From Winogradskya consettensis (GTDB taxonomy: Bacteria; Actinomycetota; Actinomycetes; Mycobacteriales; Micromonosporaceae): 64,000 nt of DNA. The position numbers were made by a program, and so were the translations under genes. The stretch covers positions 62,001 through 126,000 of the forward strand of contig NZ_BOQP01000007.1 in the NCBI RefSeq assembly GCF_018332715.1. Reading direction: 5' to 3'. A model generated the notes under the pieces. The model was not told the origin of the DNA. It saw only the letters and a program-made list of their open reading frames with translations, and did no database searches. Shown piece by piece: positions 1 to 7,011 of this stretch; position 1 is the stretch's first letter; each line of letters begins with the position of its first letter.

Positions 1-75
1 GCCGACGGGTACGCACAGAGGCTTCCCGCCGGCCGGATACTCAAGCGCGGCCCGGGGTTCCGTGGCCGCGCCGGA

Positions 76-693
76 TCACGAAGGAGCGCCGCCCCGGATC
101 ACGAAGAAGCTGAAGTCTTCGCGGGCCTTGGCGTCGACGGGCAGCGGCAACTGGATCCGTCCGGAGCTGACCAAGCCGCGCACGACGGGACGGCTGAGCC
201 CGAACCCCGCCGTGAGCAGGTTCTCGACCCGGACGGGTGCCGGGAGTTCGAACCGGACGACGACCTCGAATGATGCCGGGTCCGCGCCGGTGAGGTCGTA
301 GAACGGCATGTCGGTCTCCAGTTCCCAGGTGCCGGTCCAGTCGAGCCGGTACGCGGACCTGGCGGCAAGCATCGTGTCCATGGTCAGCTCGCGCACCATG
401 GCCGGATCATTGTTCTCGAACATCAGGAGGCGATCGTGGTCGAGTGCTTTCACGTTGATGCGTTCGTGGACGGGGATTTTCGACGTACGGTCGCACAGGT
501 CGCAGCCGATGAGCAGCCAGACGTCGAGGAGTTTGCCGTTGGCGTTGACGCGGATCTTGCCGGTGGGGCGGTGCAGGTTGGACCTGCACACCACGCAGGC
601 TTTGACGATGGCGGGCAGGCCGAGTTCCCGGACGACCCACAGGGCTTTGCGGTCGATGCCGGCCGGCATCGGGGCATGGTGATGACTGTTCAT
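76..693 (-). CDS. DUF1062 family zinc-ribbon protein
   Basis: I recognise this as a DUF1062 protein; the family has no firmly established function. The N-terminal half carries two CxxC pairs (CVVC and, about 28 residues later, CDLC) that look like a zinc ribbon, flanked by a basic RPTGKIRVNANGK stretch. The rest is a globular region with no signal peptide or membrane segment, so the protein is probably cytoplasmic. I place the start at the ATG opening MNSHHHAP; a TTG six codons upstream (711) is also in frame, and neither has a strong ribosome binding site. It stands alone, reading toward the window edge. The family is typical of actinomycetes and bacilli. Confidence 0.8.
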   Translation of the reverse strand: MNSHHHAPMPAGIDRKALWVVRELGLPAIVKACVVCRSNLHRPTGKIRVNANGKLLDVWLLIGCDLCDRTSKIPVHERINVKALDHDRLLMFENNDPAMVRELTMDTMLAARSAYRLDWTGTWELETDMPFYDLTGADPASFEVVVRFELPAPVRVENLLTAGFGLSRPVVRGLVSSGRIQLPLPVDAKAREDFSFFVIRGGAPS

Positions 694-711
694 GGCTATG
701 ACGGGTTCCAA

Positions 712-1156
712 AGGTGACGGGGAGGCGCAGCGGCGCTGACTCCCGGGTCCGGTGGCAGACGAACCGGCGCCTGCATCGGAGCACGCCGGTGGGCGCGACG
801 CCGAGGATCACGTCGCGCATGGGGGAAGCCCGCACCGATCAGAAGGTGCGGGCTCTCTGCGGCACGCCGGAGCGAGACGGGGAGTTACTCAACCCGTCTT
901 CGTCCCGCACGTGCGTCACTACCTACCGACCCATGCGCGCCATACTGTTCAAACAGCGGCAGGCGGGCAACCGAATTTAGAGGGCGACGCCGCAGGGGCG
1001 ACTGGACAACCGGCTTCACCGTCGAGAGCAAAGCCATGGCGGTACAGCAACGGCAACCGGCTTCACCGTCGAGAGCAAAGCCATGGCGGTACAGCAACGG
1101 CAACCGGCTTCACCGTCGAGAGCAAAGCCATGGCGGTACAGCAACGGCAACCGGTT
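712..1156. other. gene-free interval with a hairpin and a tandem array
   Basis: No convincing gene lies in these 445 bases: the open frames are short, lack ribosome binding sites and run through repeats. The interval contains a 10-bp-stem hairpin (827-854) and, from 1008, the 47-bp tandem array that continues into the sulfotransferase gene. Confidence 0.6.
827..854. terminator. hairpin, possible terminator
   Basis: The arms AGCCCGCACC and GGTGCGGGCT pair perfectly over 10 bp around an 8-base loop. No real T-run follows. It could end transcripts from the sulfotransferase gene (minus strand) after they pass the tandem array, but orientation cannot be decided from sequence alone. Confidence 0.5.
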
Positions 1157-1196
1157 TCAGCGTCGAGGGGTGTAGCCGTAGCGGTGCAGCAGCGGC
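1008..1196. repeat. 47-bp tandem repeat derived from a gene 3' end
   Basis: Three almost identical 47-bp units start at 1008, 1055 and 1102. A diverged fourth unit (1149-1196) is the 3' end and stop codon of the sulfotransferase gene. On the minus strand each unit resembles the codons for the gene's terminal LPLLHRYGYTPRR plus stop, with roughly 80% base identity by eye. Units are contiguous with no spacers, which excludes CRISPR. The period is not a multiple of three, so the copies are not a read-through protein repeat. Confidence 0.85.
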
Positions 1197-2122
1197 AGCG
1201 AGATCGCCGTACTGACAGCACGCGGGCGCCATGGCTGGTGTGCCTGCCAGGCGTTATCGGCGCTCAGGGTTACCGGGCCGGTCCGGAACCTGCTCGGGTT
1301 GCCGGAGACCGTGTGGTTGATGTTCAGCCGGACAGAGGCGTCATTCTCGAACGGCCCGGGTGCGGCGGCCAACCCGACCAGGCCCAGCAGTGACTCCACC
1401 ATGTCGCGTGGTGCGGCGACGAAGTCCTCGTAGCGGATGCGCTGGGCGCGGCCCGCGAACCTGCCCCGGGCCAGGCTTTCGATCAGCAGGTTCCAGGTCA
1501 GCCAGTTGGTGCTGCTCTCGGCTGCCCCGTGTGCCGCCATCGTCCGCGCGACGGCGACATCGGGGAGATCTTTGGGACGCATCCACGAGTACGCCACCGC
1601 GCGCGGGTCCCGCACCATGTGCACCAGATAGGACTCGACCTCGGGCATCTGGGCGAGCACCGCTGCCCCTGAGGGCACCTTGGACGAGTCGACGATCAGG
1701 TCGGCGCCGGTGACGGTGTGGATGGCGGCGTACAACCGGTACATCTCGTCTCGGTAGTCGAGTTGCTCGCCGGTCAGCTCGGCACGCGACAGCCGCCAGG
1801 TGTCGCGCACGCGGGCGACCCTGCGTTGCAGTGCCGCCGTACGTTTGGGTCGCAGCGTGCGGCCCGCGTAGGCGACGTCGAGGATGTCGCGCCACGTCCG
1901 GCAGAGACGCAGGCCGGCGCCGCAACCGCAGATGCGGCCCTGGTTGAGGCCCCGGCGCCACAGGTAGAACAGCTCACCGGTGGTGAAGACCGGGCCGTAC
2001 GAGCCGAGGATGTTGTCGAGGATCGTCGTTCCGCTCCGGCCCCAGCCGGCGATATAGAGCACCTTCACCAGCAGCTTTGTAGTGCCGGACCCTATGAGAC
2101 GCCGATGATCATCCTTTGTCAT
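1157..2122 (-). CDS. PAPS-dependent sulfotransferase family protein
   Basis: Predicted cytosolic sulfotransferase transferring sulfate from PAPS to an unknown acceptor. The 5'-phosphosulfate loop GWGRSGTT is at residues 26-33, the 3'-phosphate site VDSSK at 144-148 and RDPRAVAYSW at 171-180, in the expected order. A Cys-rich CGCG...C motif at 65-74 is typical of this actinobacterial subfamily. The length of 321 aa is normal. The listed start gives MTKDDHRR; an internal GTG just before the P-loop strand (VKVLYIAG) is an alternative, since neither has a strong ribosome binding site. The last ~13 codons have been copied downstream as a tandem array. No neighbour suggests the substrate. Confidence 0.85.
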   Translation of the reverse strand: MTKDDHRRLIGSGTTKLLVKVLYIAGWGRSGTTILDNILGSYGPVFTTGELFYLWRRGLNQGRICGCGAGLRLCRTWRDILDVAYAGRTLRPKRTAALQRRVARVRDTWRLSRAELTGEQLDYRDEMYRLYAAIHTVTGADLIVDSSKVPSGAAVLAQMPEVESYLVHMVRDPRAVAYSWMRPKDLPDVAVARTMAAHGAAESSTNWLTWNLLIESLARGRFAGRAQRIRYEDFVAAPRDMVESLLGLVGLAAAPGPFENDASVRLNINHTVSGNPSRFRTGPVTLSADNAWQAHQPWRPRAVSTAISLPLLHRYGYTPRR

Positions 2123-2138
2123 CCCTGAGGAAGGAGCC

Positions 2139-2190
2139 GGCCGACCAGAGCCGGCCGACCAGAGCCGGCCGGACGGAGCCAGCCGGACGG
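2139..2190. repeat. 14-bp tandem repeat downstream of VOC gene
   Basis: About four units of the pattern gaccagagccggcc, the later ones diverged to gacggagccagccg, lie between the sulfotransferase start and the VOC stop codon. Their self-complementary GGCCGGCC core could also fold into stems. Confidence 0.7.
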
Positions 2191-2205
2191 AGCACTCCCC
2201 GACGA

Positions 2206-2595
2206 TCAGCGCGCGAGTATGTCGAGGTAGTGCTGGTTGGCCATGATGCCGAGGATGTTGCCGAAGGGGTCGAGTACGGAGGCGGTGACGAAGCCGGGGC
2301 CGCGTTCGGTGGGCTTTTCGTGCTCGGTGGCGCCGAGTTGGAGCAGTCGCGCGTAGGCGGCGTTGAGGTCGTCGACCGCCCAGTAGGTGATCACGCCGCC
2401 GGGACCGGTGGTGTCGTGCGGTGCGTAGCGGCGGTTGAGGATGCCGAGTTCGTGCTGGTAGTCGCCGATCCGGAATTCGGTGTAGGCGGGGAGCCGGTCG
2501 AAGTACGGCTGCACGCCGAGCACCTCGGCGTACCAGGTGGCAGCGGCCGCGACGTCGTCGGCGAAATAGGTGATGGTGGTGAGTCCTCGCAACAT
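2206..2595 (-). CDS. VOC superfamily (glyoxalase/bleomycin-resistance-like) protein
   Basis: Single-domain vicinal-oxygen-chelate protein of 129 aa. It opens with GLTTITYFADDVAAAATWYAEVLGV, the usual first beta-alpha-beta unit (given here as two overlapping motifs: TTITYFADD and WYAEVLGV), has a second module around VITYWAVDD, and ends with DPFGNILGI, the standard closing motif. A His in YQHELGI and a Glu near the end could be metal ligands. It is divergent from a WYL-type regulator across a 62-bp gap with a perfect inverted repeat, so the regulator probably controls it. The substrate is unknown; small secondary-metabolite or antibiotic binding is common in the family. Confidence 0.88.
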   Translation of the reverse strand: MLRGLTTITYFADDVAAAATWYAEVLGVQPYFDRLPAYTEFRIGDYQHELGILNRRYAPHDTTGPGGVITYWAVDDLNAAYARLLQLGATEHEKPTERGPGFVTASVLDPFGNILGIMANQHYLDILAR

Positions 2596-2614
2596 GGATC
2601 CATCATCTGACGTT

Positions 2615-2637
2615 AAGTGCTCACCTTCTGAGCACTT
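2615..2637. promoter_or_regulatory. inverted-repeat operator between VOC and WYL genes
   Basis: A perfect 9-bp inverted repeat, AAGTGCTCA, five spacer bases, TGAGCACTT, sits in the divergent gap. It is 21 bp from the WYL start and 20 bp from the VOC start. The position suits an autoregulatory site covering both promoters. Confidence 0.75.
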
Positions 2638-2657
2638 TTTCCACCAGGATTGACCCC

Positions 2658-3617
2658 ATGCGCGCTGATCGTCTTGTTGCCATGCTGCTGCTGATGCAGT
2701 CCCGGGGCCGGGTCACCGCCGCCGAGCTCGCCGGTGAGCTGGAGGTGTCGGTCGCCACGGCGCGCCGCGATCTGGAGGCGCTGTCCGCCGCCGGGGTGCC
2801 GGTCTATGCGCAGCCCGGGCGGCGCGGTGGGTGGTCGCTGCTCGGCGGCGCGCGTACCGATCTCAGTGGCCTGTCGCAGTCCGAGGCGCAGGCGTTGTTC
2901 CTGCTTGTGGGCCCGGCCGCGGCGACATCCGGGCAGGCCAGGGCGGCGCTGCGCAAGCTGGTGCGGGCGCTGCCACAGACGTTCCGGGCCGAGGCGGAGG
3001 CCGCTGCCGGCGCGACGCTGGTCGATTCGGCCCGCTGGGGTGAGCCGGAGCGGCACCGCCCCGAAATCGTCGACCGGTTGCAGGAGGCGGTGGTGCGCCG
3101 CCGCAAGGTGCGGCTCAGCTACAGGAGCGGGAGCCGGGAGGACAGCGTACGCATCGTGGATCCGTGGGGTCTGGTCGACAAGGACGACGTCTGGTACCTG
3201 ATCGCGGGCACGGAGAAGGGCCGCCGCACCTTCCGGGTCGAGCGCATCGTCACGGCCGAGAGCACGGACGAGGCCGCCGATCTTCCCGCCGATTTCGATC
3301 TGGAGAAGGCCTGGGAGCAGATCGTCGGCGAGATGGAGGAGCGCCGGTCACGCACGTGGGCGACCATCCTGATCAGAGCCGATTTCGTACGCATCCTGCG
3401 TACCCATTTCGGCCGGCACTGCCACGTCGAGGCGGAGCTGGCGGACGGCCGTACCCGGGTGCGGCTGGGGGCGCCGACGCCGTTGGACATCGCCCGGCAG
3501 CTCGCCGGCTGGGGTGCGCTGGCCGAGGTTGTCGAGCCGCCGCCGGTGCGGGAAGAGCTGACCCGCATCGGCGGCGAACTCGTCACGGCGTACCGGGAGG
3601 AGTCAGGCGGGGGTTGA
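2658..3617 (+). CDS. WYL-domain transcriptional regulator (YafY-like)
   Basis: DNA-binding regulator of 319 aa. Residues 1-60 form a DeoR/HTH_11-type winged helix (LVAMLLLMQSRGRVTAAELA, then SVATARRDLEAL with the recognition helix). A WYL ligand-sensing domain follows from about residue 135 (RRKVRLSYRSGS, WGLVDKDDVWYLIAG, RTFRVERI), and then a C-terminal extension. WYL domains bind single-stranded nucleic acid or small ligands in characterised members; the ligand here is unknown. It is divergently paired with the VOC gene and probably controls both through the inverted repeat at 2615-2637. Its stop codon lies inside the first unit of a 28-bp tandem repeat. Confidence 0.92.
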   Translation: MRADRLVAMLLLMQSRGRVTAAELAGELEVSVATARRDLEALSAAGVPVYAQPGRRGGWSLLGGARTDLSGLSQSEAQALFLLVGPAAATSGQARAALRKLVRALPQTFRAEAEAAAGATLVDSARWGEPERHRPEIVDRLQEAVVRRRKVRLSYRSGSREDSVRIVDPWGLVDKDDVWYLIAGTEKGRRTFRVERIVTAESTDEAADLPADFDLEKAWEQIVGEMEERRSRTWATILIRADFVRILRTHFGRHCHVEAELADGRTRVRLGAPTPLDIARQLAGWGALAEVVEPPPVREELTRIGGELVTAYREESGGG

Positions 3618-3695
3618 CGGGCTTGCCGAGAGCGGCGGAGGTTGACGGGCTTGCCGAGGGCGGCGGAGGTTGACGGGCTTGCCGAGAGCGGCGGA
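3612..3695. repeat. 28-bp tandem repeat at WYL gene stop codon
   Basis: Three contiguous 28-bp units start at 3612, 3640 and 3668 with only one visible difference (gagagc versus gagggc). The first unit contains the TGA stop of the WYL gene, so the array seems to have grown from the gene's end. A partial extra echo (cggcggaccact, twice) follows to about 3714. Confidence 0.85.
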
Positions 3696-3740
3696 CCACT
3701 CGGCGGCGGACCACTGGGGCCATCGGGACCGCCGCCGTCG

Positions 3741-4378
3741 GTTTCCTCGGCGGCCGGGTCGATGGTGATGGTGAGGGTGGCGACGTATCCGGCGGTGATG
3801 TCGCCGGTGACGGTGGCCAATTCGCGCGCGGCGAGGTCGTCGCTGAAGACGTTGTCGGTCACGAGCGAGATGCCGTCCATGTTGATGACGCTCTGCTCGT
3901 ATCCTTCAGCGTTCGCGTAGACGTAGTCGGCGATGTCCTCGGGCAGGGTTATCTGCGAGGTCTTGCGGATCGGGCCTTCGCCGGTGGTGGCATTCTCCCG
4001 GGTCGAGTAGACCTCGAACTGGATGTGCGGCCGGCGTCCCGAATAGCGGGCCGGGAAGATGCTGGTGAATGTGACGGTGCCGGTGCCGTCGCAGACCTGG
4101 ATGCCGCGCAGGTAGTTCTCGTCGGTGACGCCGGTCGAGTAGAGCGAATAGAGGCCGGCCCGGTCGCAGTGCCAGGCATAGACCGCGGCGCCGGCCAGGG
4201 GATCGCACTCCAGGTCCTGCACGACCAGCGAGAATTCCAGGGTACGCCGTCAGCAATGGTGTCCGAGTCACCGTAAGACGTACGGATGTCCCGGCGCACG
4301 GTGCCGTCGTACCTTCGGTCTGCAATGGACGCCGAGAGTCCGAACATCTCGATCCATGAATTGCTTGGCGTGAACCTG
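3741..4378 (-). pseudogene. decayed intradiol ring-cleavage dioxygenase
   Basis: The minus strand encodes a clear intradiol (catechol/protocatechuate) dioxygenase body: CDPLAGAAVYAWHCDRAG, YSLYSTGVTDENYLRGIQ, FPARYSGRRPHIQFEVY. Three defects mark it as broken. A one-base deletion near 4240 moves the upstream part (MFGLSASIADRRYDG... TIADGVP) into another frame. The signal peptide and start are missing, replaced by the repeat array 4431-4680. The metal-binding HIH motif reads HIQ (codon CAG), losing an iron ligand. The 3' end has no stop of its own and reads through the 28-bp array into the antisense of the WYL gene. Family members are usually about 290 aa, secreted and Tat-exported. Confidence 0.8.
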
Positions 4379-4430
4379 TGAGCACGGAACGATCCGCGGG
4401 CGCCGGCAACGCGGGGCGGCCCGCAGCCCC

Positions 4431-4680
4431 GGAATGCGGGACGGCTGCAGGCCCCGGAATGCGGGACGGCCGCAGGCCCCGGAATGCGGGACGGCCGCAG
4501 GCCCCGGAATGCGGGGCAGGCGTGGACCAGTGAATGCCGGGCGAGGCGTGGAACGGGAAATGCCGAGCGAGGCGTGGAACCGGGAATGCGGGACGGGCCG
4601 TGGGACCGGGAATGCGGGACGGGCCGTGGGACCGGGAATGCGGGACGGGGCGTGGGGGCGGGAATGCGGGGGCCGGGGCG
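4431..4680. repeat. 25/26-bp tandem repeat array, about ten units
   Basis: Units beginning GGAATGCGGGAC start at 4431, 4456, 4481 and 4506 (25-bp period), a degenerate pair near 4531 and 4557, then 4583, 4609, 4635 and 4661 (26-bp period). The first four carry a gcaggcccc tail and the later ones a cgtgggacc tail, so two sub-families sit side by side. The array starts directly after the stop codon of the alpha/beta hydrolase and abuts the truncated end of the dioxygenase pseudogene. Open frames across it are artefacts of the repeat. Confidence 0.9.
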
Positions 4681-4682
4681 GG

Positions 4683-5489
4683 TTAGAGGATGTTGCGGAG
4701 GCTTTCGGCGTACCCGTGGGGGTGGGTGGTGTTGCCGTTGTGGCCGCCGGGGAAGGGGACCGGGGGTGTGCTGAGGAATTCGGCGAGGCGGTGGGCGCAG
4801 AGGTGGTCGAAGACGGCGGGGGGTGTGGTCGTGCCGAGGGCGGGGATGATCCGGGTGCCGCAGGTGGGGAGGTCGGCGGGCTGCAGGGTGGCGGTGGCGA
4901 TGGCGGCGAGGTCGTGGCGCAGGAAGGTGTCGAAGTTGGCGATGCGTTGCGGTGTCATCGGGTGCGGGGTGAGGCCGGGTTCGGTCGGCTGGCGGGTGGG
5001 GTCGATGCCGAGGACCCGGGCGACCTCGCGCATGGCTTCGGTGAGGCCGCGGTCCAGGTAGAGGCGCTGGATGTCGAGGAGCTCCCGCTCGTGACTGGCC
5101 TGTTCGGCCGGGGGTAGCAGCCAGGGCGAGACGGGTTCGTGGGCGATCAGCGTGTGGAGCTTGCCGGGATGCCGGACGGCGAGGTGCAGGCCGATCGAGG
5201 CGCCGAGGCTGCAGCCGAGCATGGCGACCGGCTTGTCGGTGAGCGCGTCCAGCAGGCGGCTGGCGTCGTCGGCGTGGTCGGCGTGGTCGGTGAGGGTGGG
5301 TGGGCGGCCGGGGTCGACGGGGGCGCTGCGGGAGAGGCCGCGCCGGTCGTAGGTGATGACGGTGTGGGTGGTGGACAGCAGGGACGCCAGGTCGGCGGTG
5401 CGGTGGGCGTCGCCCTCGCCGCTCTGACCGAGCAGGAGCATGGGCCCGCTGCCCTGGATCTCGTAGTACAAGTTCGCGACTGTTGGCAT
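4683..5489 (-). CDS. alpha/beta-fold hydrolase
   Basis: Cytosolic alpha/beta hydrolase of 268 aa. The nucleophile elbow is GCSLGAS with Ser94; a candidate acid lies in the later strands and a candidate base His in the GGHNGNTTHPHGY segment close to the C-terminus. The early strand TVITYDRRGLSRS matches the oxyanion/lid region of haloperoxidase-like hydrolases. A 9-bp DNA repeat inside the gene gives the DHADHADD stretch at residues 68-75. It is divergent from a MarR-type regulator with inverted repeats between them, an arrangement common for inducible detoxifying hydrolases. The substrate is unknown. The ATG start follows MPTVANLYYEIQG, the normal first strand. Confidence 0.9.
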   Translation of the reverse strand: MPTVANLYYEIQGSGPMLLLGQSGEGDAHRTADLASLLSTTHTVITYDRRGLSRSAPVDPGRPPTLTDHADHADDASRLLDALTDKPVAMLGCSLGASIGLHLAVRHPGKLHTLIAHEPVSPWLLPPAEQASHERELLDIQRLYLDRGLTEAMREVARVLGIDPTRQPTEPGLTPHPMTPQRIANFDTFLRHDLAAIATATLQPADLPTCGTRIIPALGTTTPPAVFDHLCAHRLAEFLSTPPVPFPGGHNGNTTHPHGYAESLRNIL

Positions 5490-5501
5490 GCCCGATAATA
5501 A

Positions 5502-5530
5502 GCATCAAATCTGATGCATCACAAGTGATG
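5502..5530. promoter_or_regulatory. overlapping inverted repeats, probable MarR operator
   Basis: GCATCA-4-TGATGC (5502-5517) shares its right arm with a second inverted repeat GCATCAC-2-GTGATG (5516-5530). The three half-sites lie in the divergent gap between the hydrolase and the MarR-like gene, directly before the regulator's probable GTG start. Confidence 0.65.
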
Positions 5531-5542
5531 TATTCTGCGGGT

Positions 5543-6007
5543 GTGAACGGCATCGACTTGTTCCTGCTCGGCCGGACCCTGATGAAGATCGGGGAGGAGG
5601 CCATCCCCGCCGAGGGCATCGCGACCCGGTCGGCACCGGACCGGTCCGTCCTCATCGTCGCGAGCGACATCCGCGACCACCCGGGCACCTCGGTCACGCA
5701 GATCGCCGACCGGACCGGCTTCCCGCAGAGCCAGGTCTCCGCCTGCACCGCCCGCCTCCGGGAAGCGGGTGCGATCGAGGCGGAGCCCGACCCGGCCGAT
5801 CGGCGCCGGCAGCTGTTGCGCGCCGCGGCGAAACCCTCGGCGCGGGTCACTCAGATCCGGGCGACACCGATCGACGACGCCCTTGCCGCGGCGCTGGGCA
5901 CTGACGACCCGCAACGACTCGCCGAGGTGACCGCCGCGCTGGAGACCCTTGCCCGCAACCTCACCCCGCGCGCCGTCACCCGGATGCGCTCCGGGCCCGG
6001 CGCCTGA
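5543..6007 (+). CDS. MarR-family transcriptional regulator
   Basis: Winged-helix regulator of 154 aa from the GTG at 5543 (NGIDLFLLGRTLMKIGEEA). An ATG at 5528 also fits but overlaps the operator. The DNA-binding part is SVTQIADRTGFPQSQVSACTARL (helix-turn-helix), followed by the DPADRRRQLL wing typical of MarR. N- and C-terminal helices (AAALETLARNLTPRA) would form the dimer interface. It is divergent from the alpha/beta hydrolase and probably represses both genes through the repeats at 5502-5530. The ligand is unknown. Confidence 0.85.
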   Translation: MNGIDLFLLGRTLMKIGEEAIPAEGIATRSAPDRSVLIVASDIRDHPGTSVTQIADRTGFPQSQVSACTARLREAGAIEAEPDPADRRRQLLRAAAKPSARVTQIRATPIDDALAAALGTDDPQRLAEVTAALETLARNLTPRAVTRMRSGPGA

Positions 6008-6009
6008 CG

Positions 6010-6145
6010 GCGGTCAGCGGGACCACCAGCCGCACGGAAGACCGCGGAGCGAAAGCACTGGCGGTCAGCGGGACCAGCCGCACGGAAGACCGACGGCGCG
6101 GAAGCGGAGGCGGTCAGCGGGACCACCAGTCGTACGGGAAGGTGG
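6010..6145. repeat. duplicated 3' end of the PHP gene
   Basis: Three copies of a ~35-bp segment, gcggtcagcgggaccaccag followed by cgcacggaag-like bases, start at 6010, 6061 and 6110, spaced 49-51 bp. The third is the actual 3' end of the PHP gene including its stop. On the minus strand the outer copies still read like the PHP C-terminus: PCGWWSR-stop and PCGWSR-stop beside the genuine PYDWWSR-stop. Confidence 0.85.
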
Positions 6146-6896
6146 TGGGGTGGAAGCCGGTGGCCTCGGCGAGGGCGGCTGCGTCGGTGAAGCCGTGGGC
6201 GAGGGCATCGGGGAAGTGGGCGTCGCTGCCGAAGGTGACGGCCTGGCCCCCCTCGTCGTGCCACCAGCGGACGATGACGGCGGCCAGGGGAAGGCGGGTG
6301 TTGATCTCCAGGGCACGGCCGCTGTCCGCCAGGGTGTGCAGGGCGTGGCGGAATTCGGCCTCGAACGTGTGGGGGTCGAACGGGCCGGCCTCCTGGGGCC
6401 AGCTCCGGACGGCGTAGTCGATGTGGGTGAGCGAGTGGAAGGCGTCCGAGCCCGCGACCAGGTGGGGGATCTCCGCGAGGTAGTCGCGGATGACGTCGGC
6501 GGGTGCGCGGTCGGCGTACACCTCATTGGCCTCGGCGAGCCGGCCGGCGACCGGAAGTGAATGCAGTGAGCCCAGCACCCGGTCGAAGTGACCGCCAGCC
6601 AGCAGCTGGGTGACCTGGTCACCGAACCAGTGGGGTTCGCCGAGCTCGACGCCGGTGAGGATGCGCAGGCCGGGGAAGAGGTCACGGCAGCGTTCGATGC
6701 TCGCGAGGTAGCCGTCGACGTCGAAGGGCGGCGGGGTGAAGTCACCCCAGGTGACGAGGTCCATGTGTTCGGTGAAGGCGAGCGCGGGCAACCCGATCTC
6801 GACCGCCCGCGCGCAGGTCTTCTCCATCGACGCGCCGCGTTGGACGGCGTCCCAGGACCATTCACTGTGCACGTGACTGTCAGCGGGAAGCCGCAT
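6114..6896 (-). CDS. PHP-domain phosphoesterase (histidinol-phosphatase-like)
   Basis: Metal-dependent PHP hydrolase of 260 aa. Motif I is DSHVHSEWSWDA, motif II includes LAFTEHMD, and later metal-ligand motifs are TGVELGEPHW, SLHSL, SLTHIDY and FGSDAH, all in the expected order. Such proteins hydrolyse phosphomonoesters, classically L-histidinol phosphate, though members outside the his operon often act on other phosphates. No his genes are nearby. The ATG at 6896 is preceded by GGAGGAGAGG, which decides the start over longer in-frame options. Its final codons and stop have been duplicated twice downstream. Confidence 0.88.
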   Translation of the reverse strand: MRLPADSHVHSEWSWDAVQRGASMEKTCARAVEIGLPALAFTEHMDLVTWGDFTPPPFDVDGYLASIERCRDLFPGLRILTGVELGEPHWFGDQVTQLLAGGHFDRVLGSLHSLPVAGRLAEANEVYADRAPADVIRDYLAEIPHLVAGSDAFHSLTHIDYAVRSWPQEAGPFDPHTFEAEFRHALHTLADSGRALEINTRLPLAAVIVRWWHDEGGQAVTFGSDAHFPDALAHGFTDAAALAEATGFHPTTFPYDWWSR

Positions 6897-7011
6897 CGGC
6901 GTTCCTCTCCTCCGGGTAAAACACATGATCATCATGGCGTGCGACCTGCCGGGTTGCCGAGGACGGTACTGATCATGCACAGTCGTCCGGACCGACAGCG
7001 GAGGCGACGAC

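Noticed and set aside
827-854. Part of a tRNA
   Set aside because: Only one stem is present; no cloverleaf, anticodon arm or T-loop motif can be drawn around it.
1008-1196. CRISPR array
   Set aside because: Units are contiguous, without spacers, and match the neighbouring gene end. The same reasoning excludes CRISPR for the arrays at 3612, 4431, 6010 and 21546.
4434-5117. Long plus-strand open frame across the minisatellite and the hydrolase
   Set aside because: Its first half is repeat-encoded and the rest is antisense to a clear alpha/beta hydrolase; no ribosome binding site.
3949-5850. 633-aa minus-strand open frame
   Set aside because: It crosses the hydrolase out of frame, the repeat array and only the N-terminal remnant of the dioxygenase pseudogene; it is low in complexity (Pro/Arg) through most of its length.
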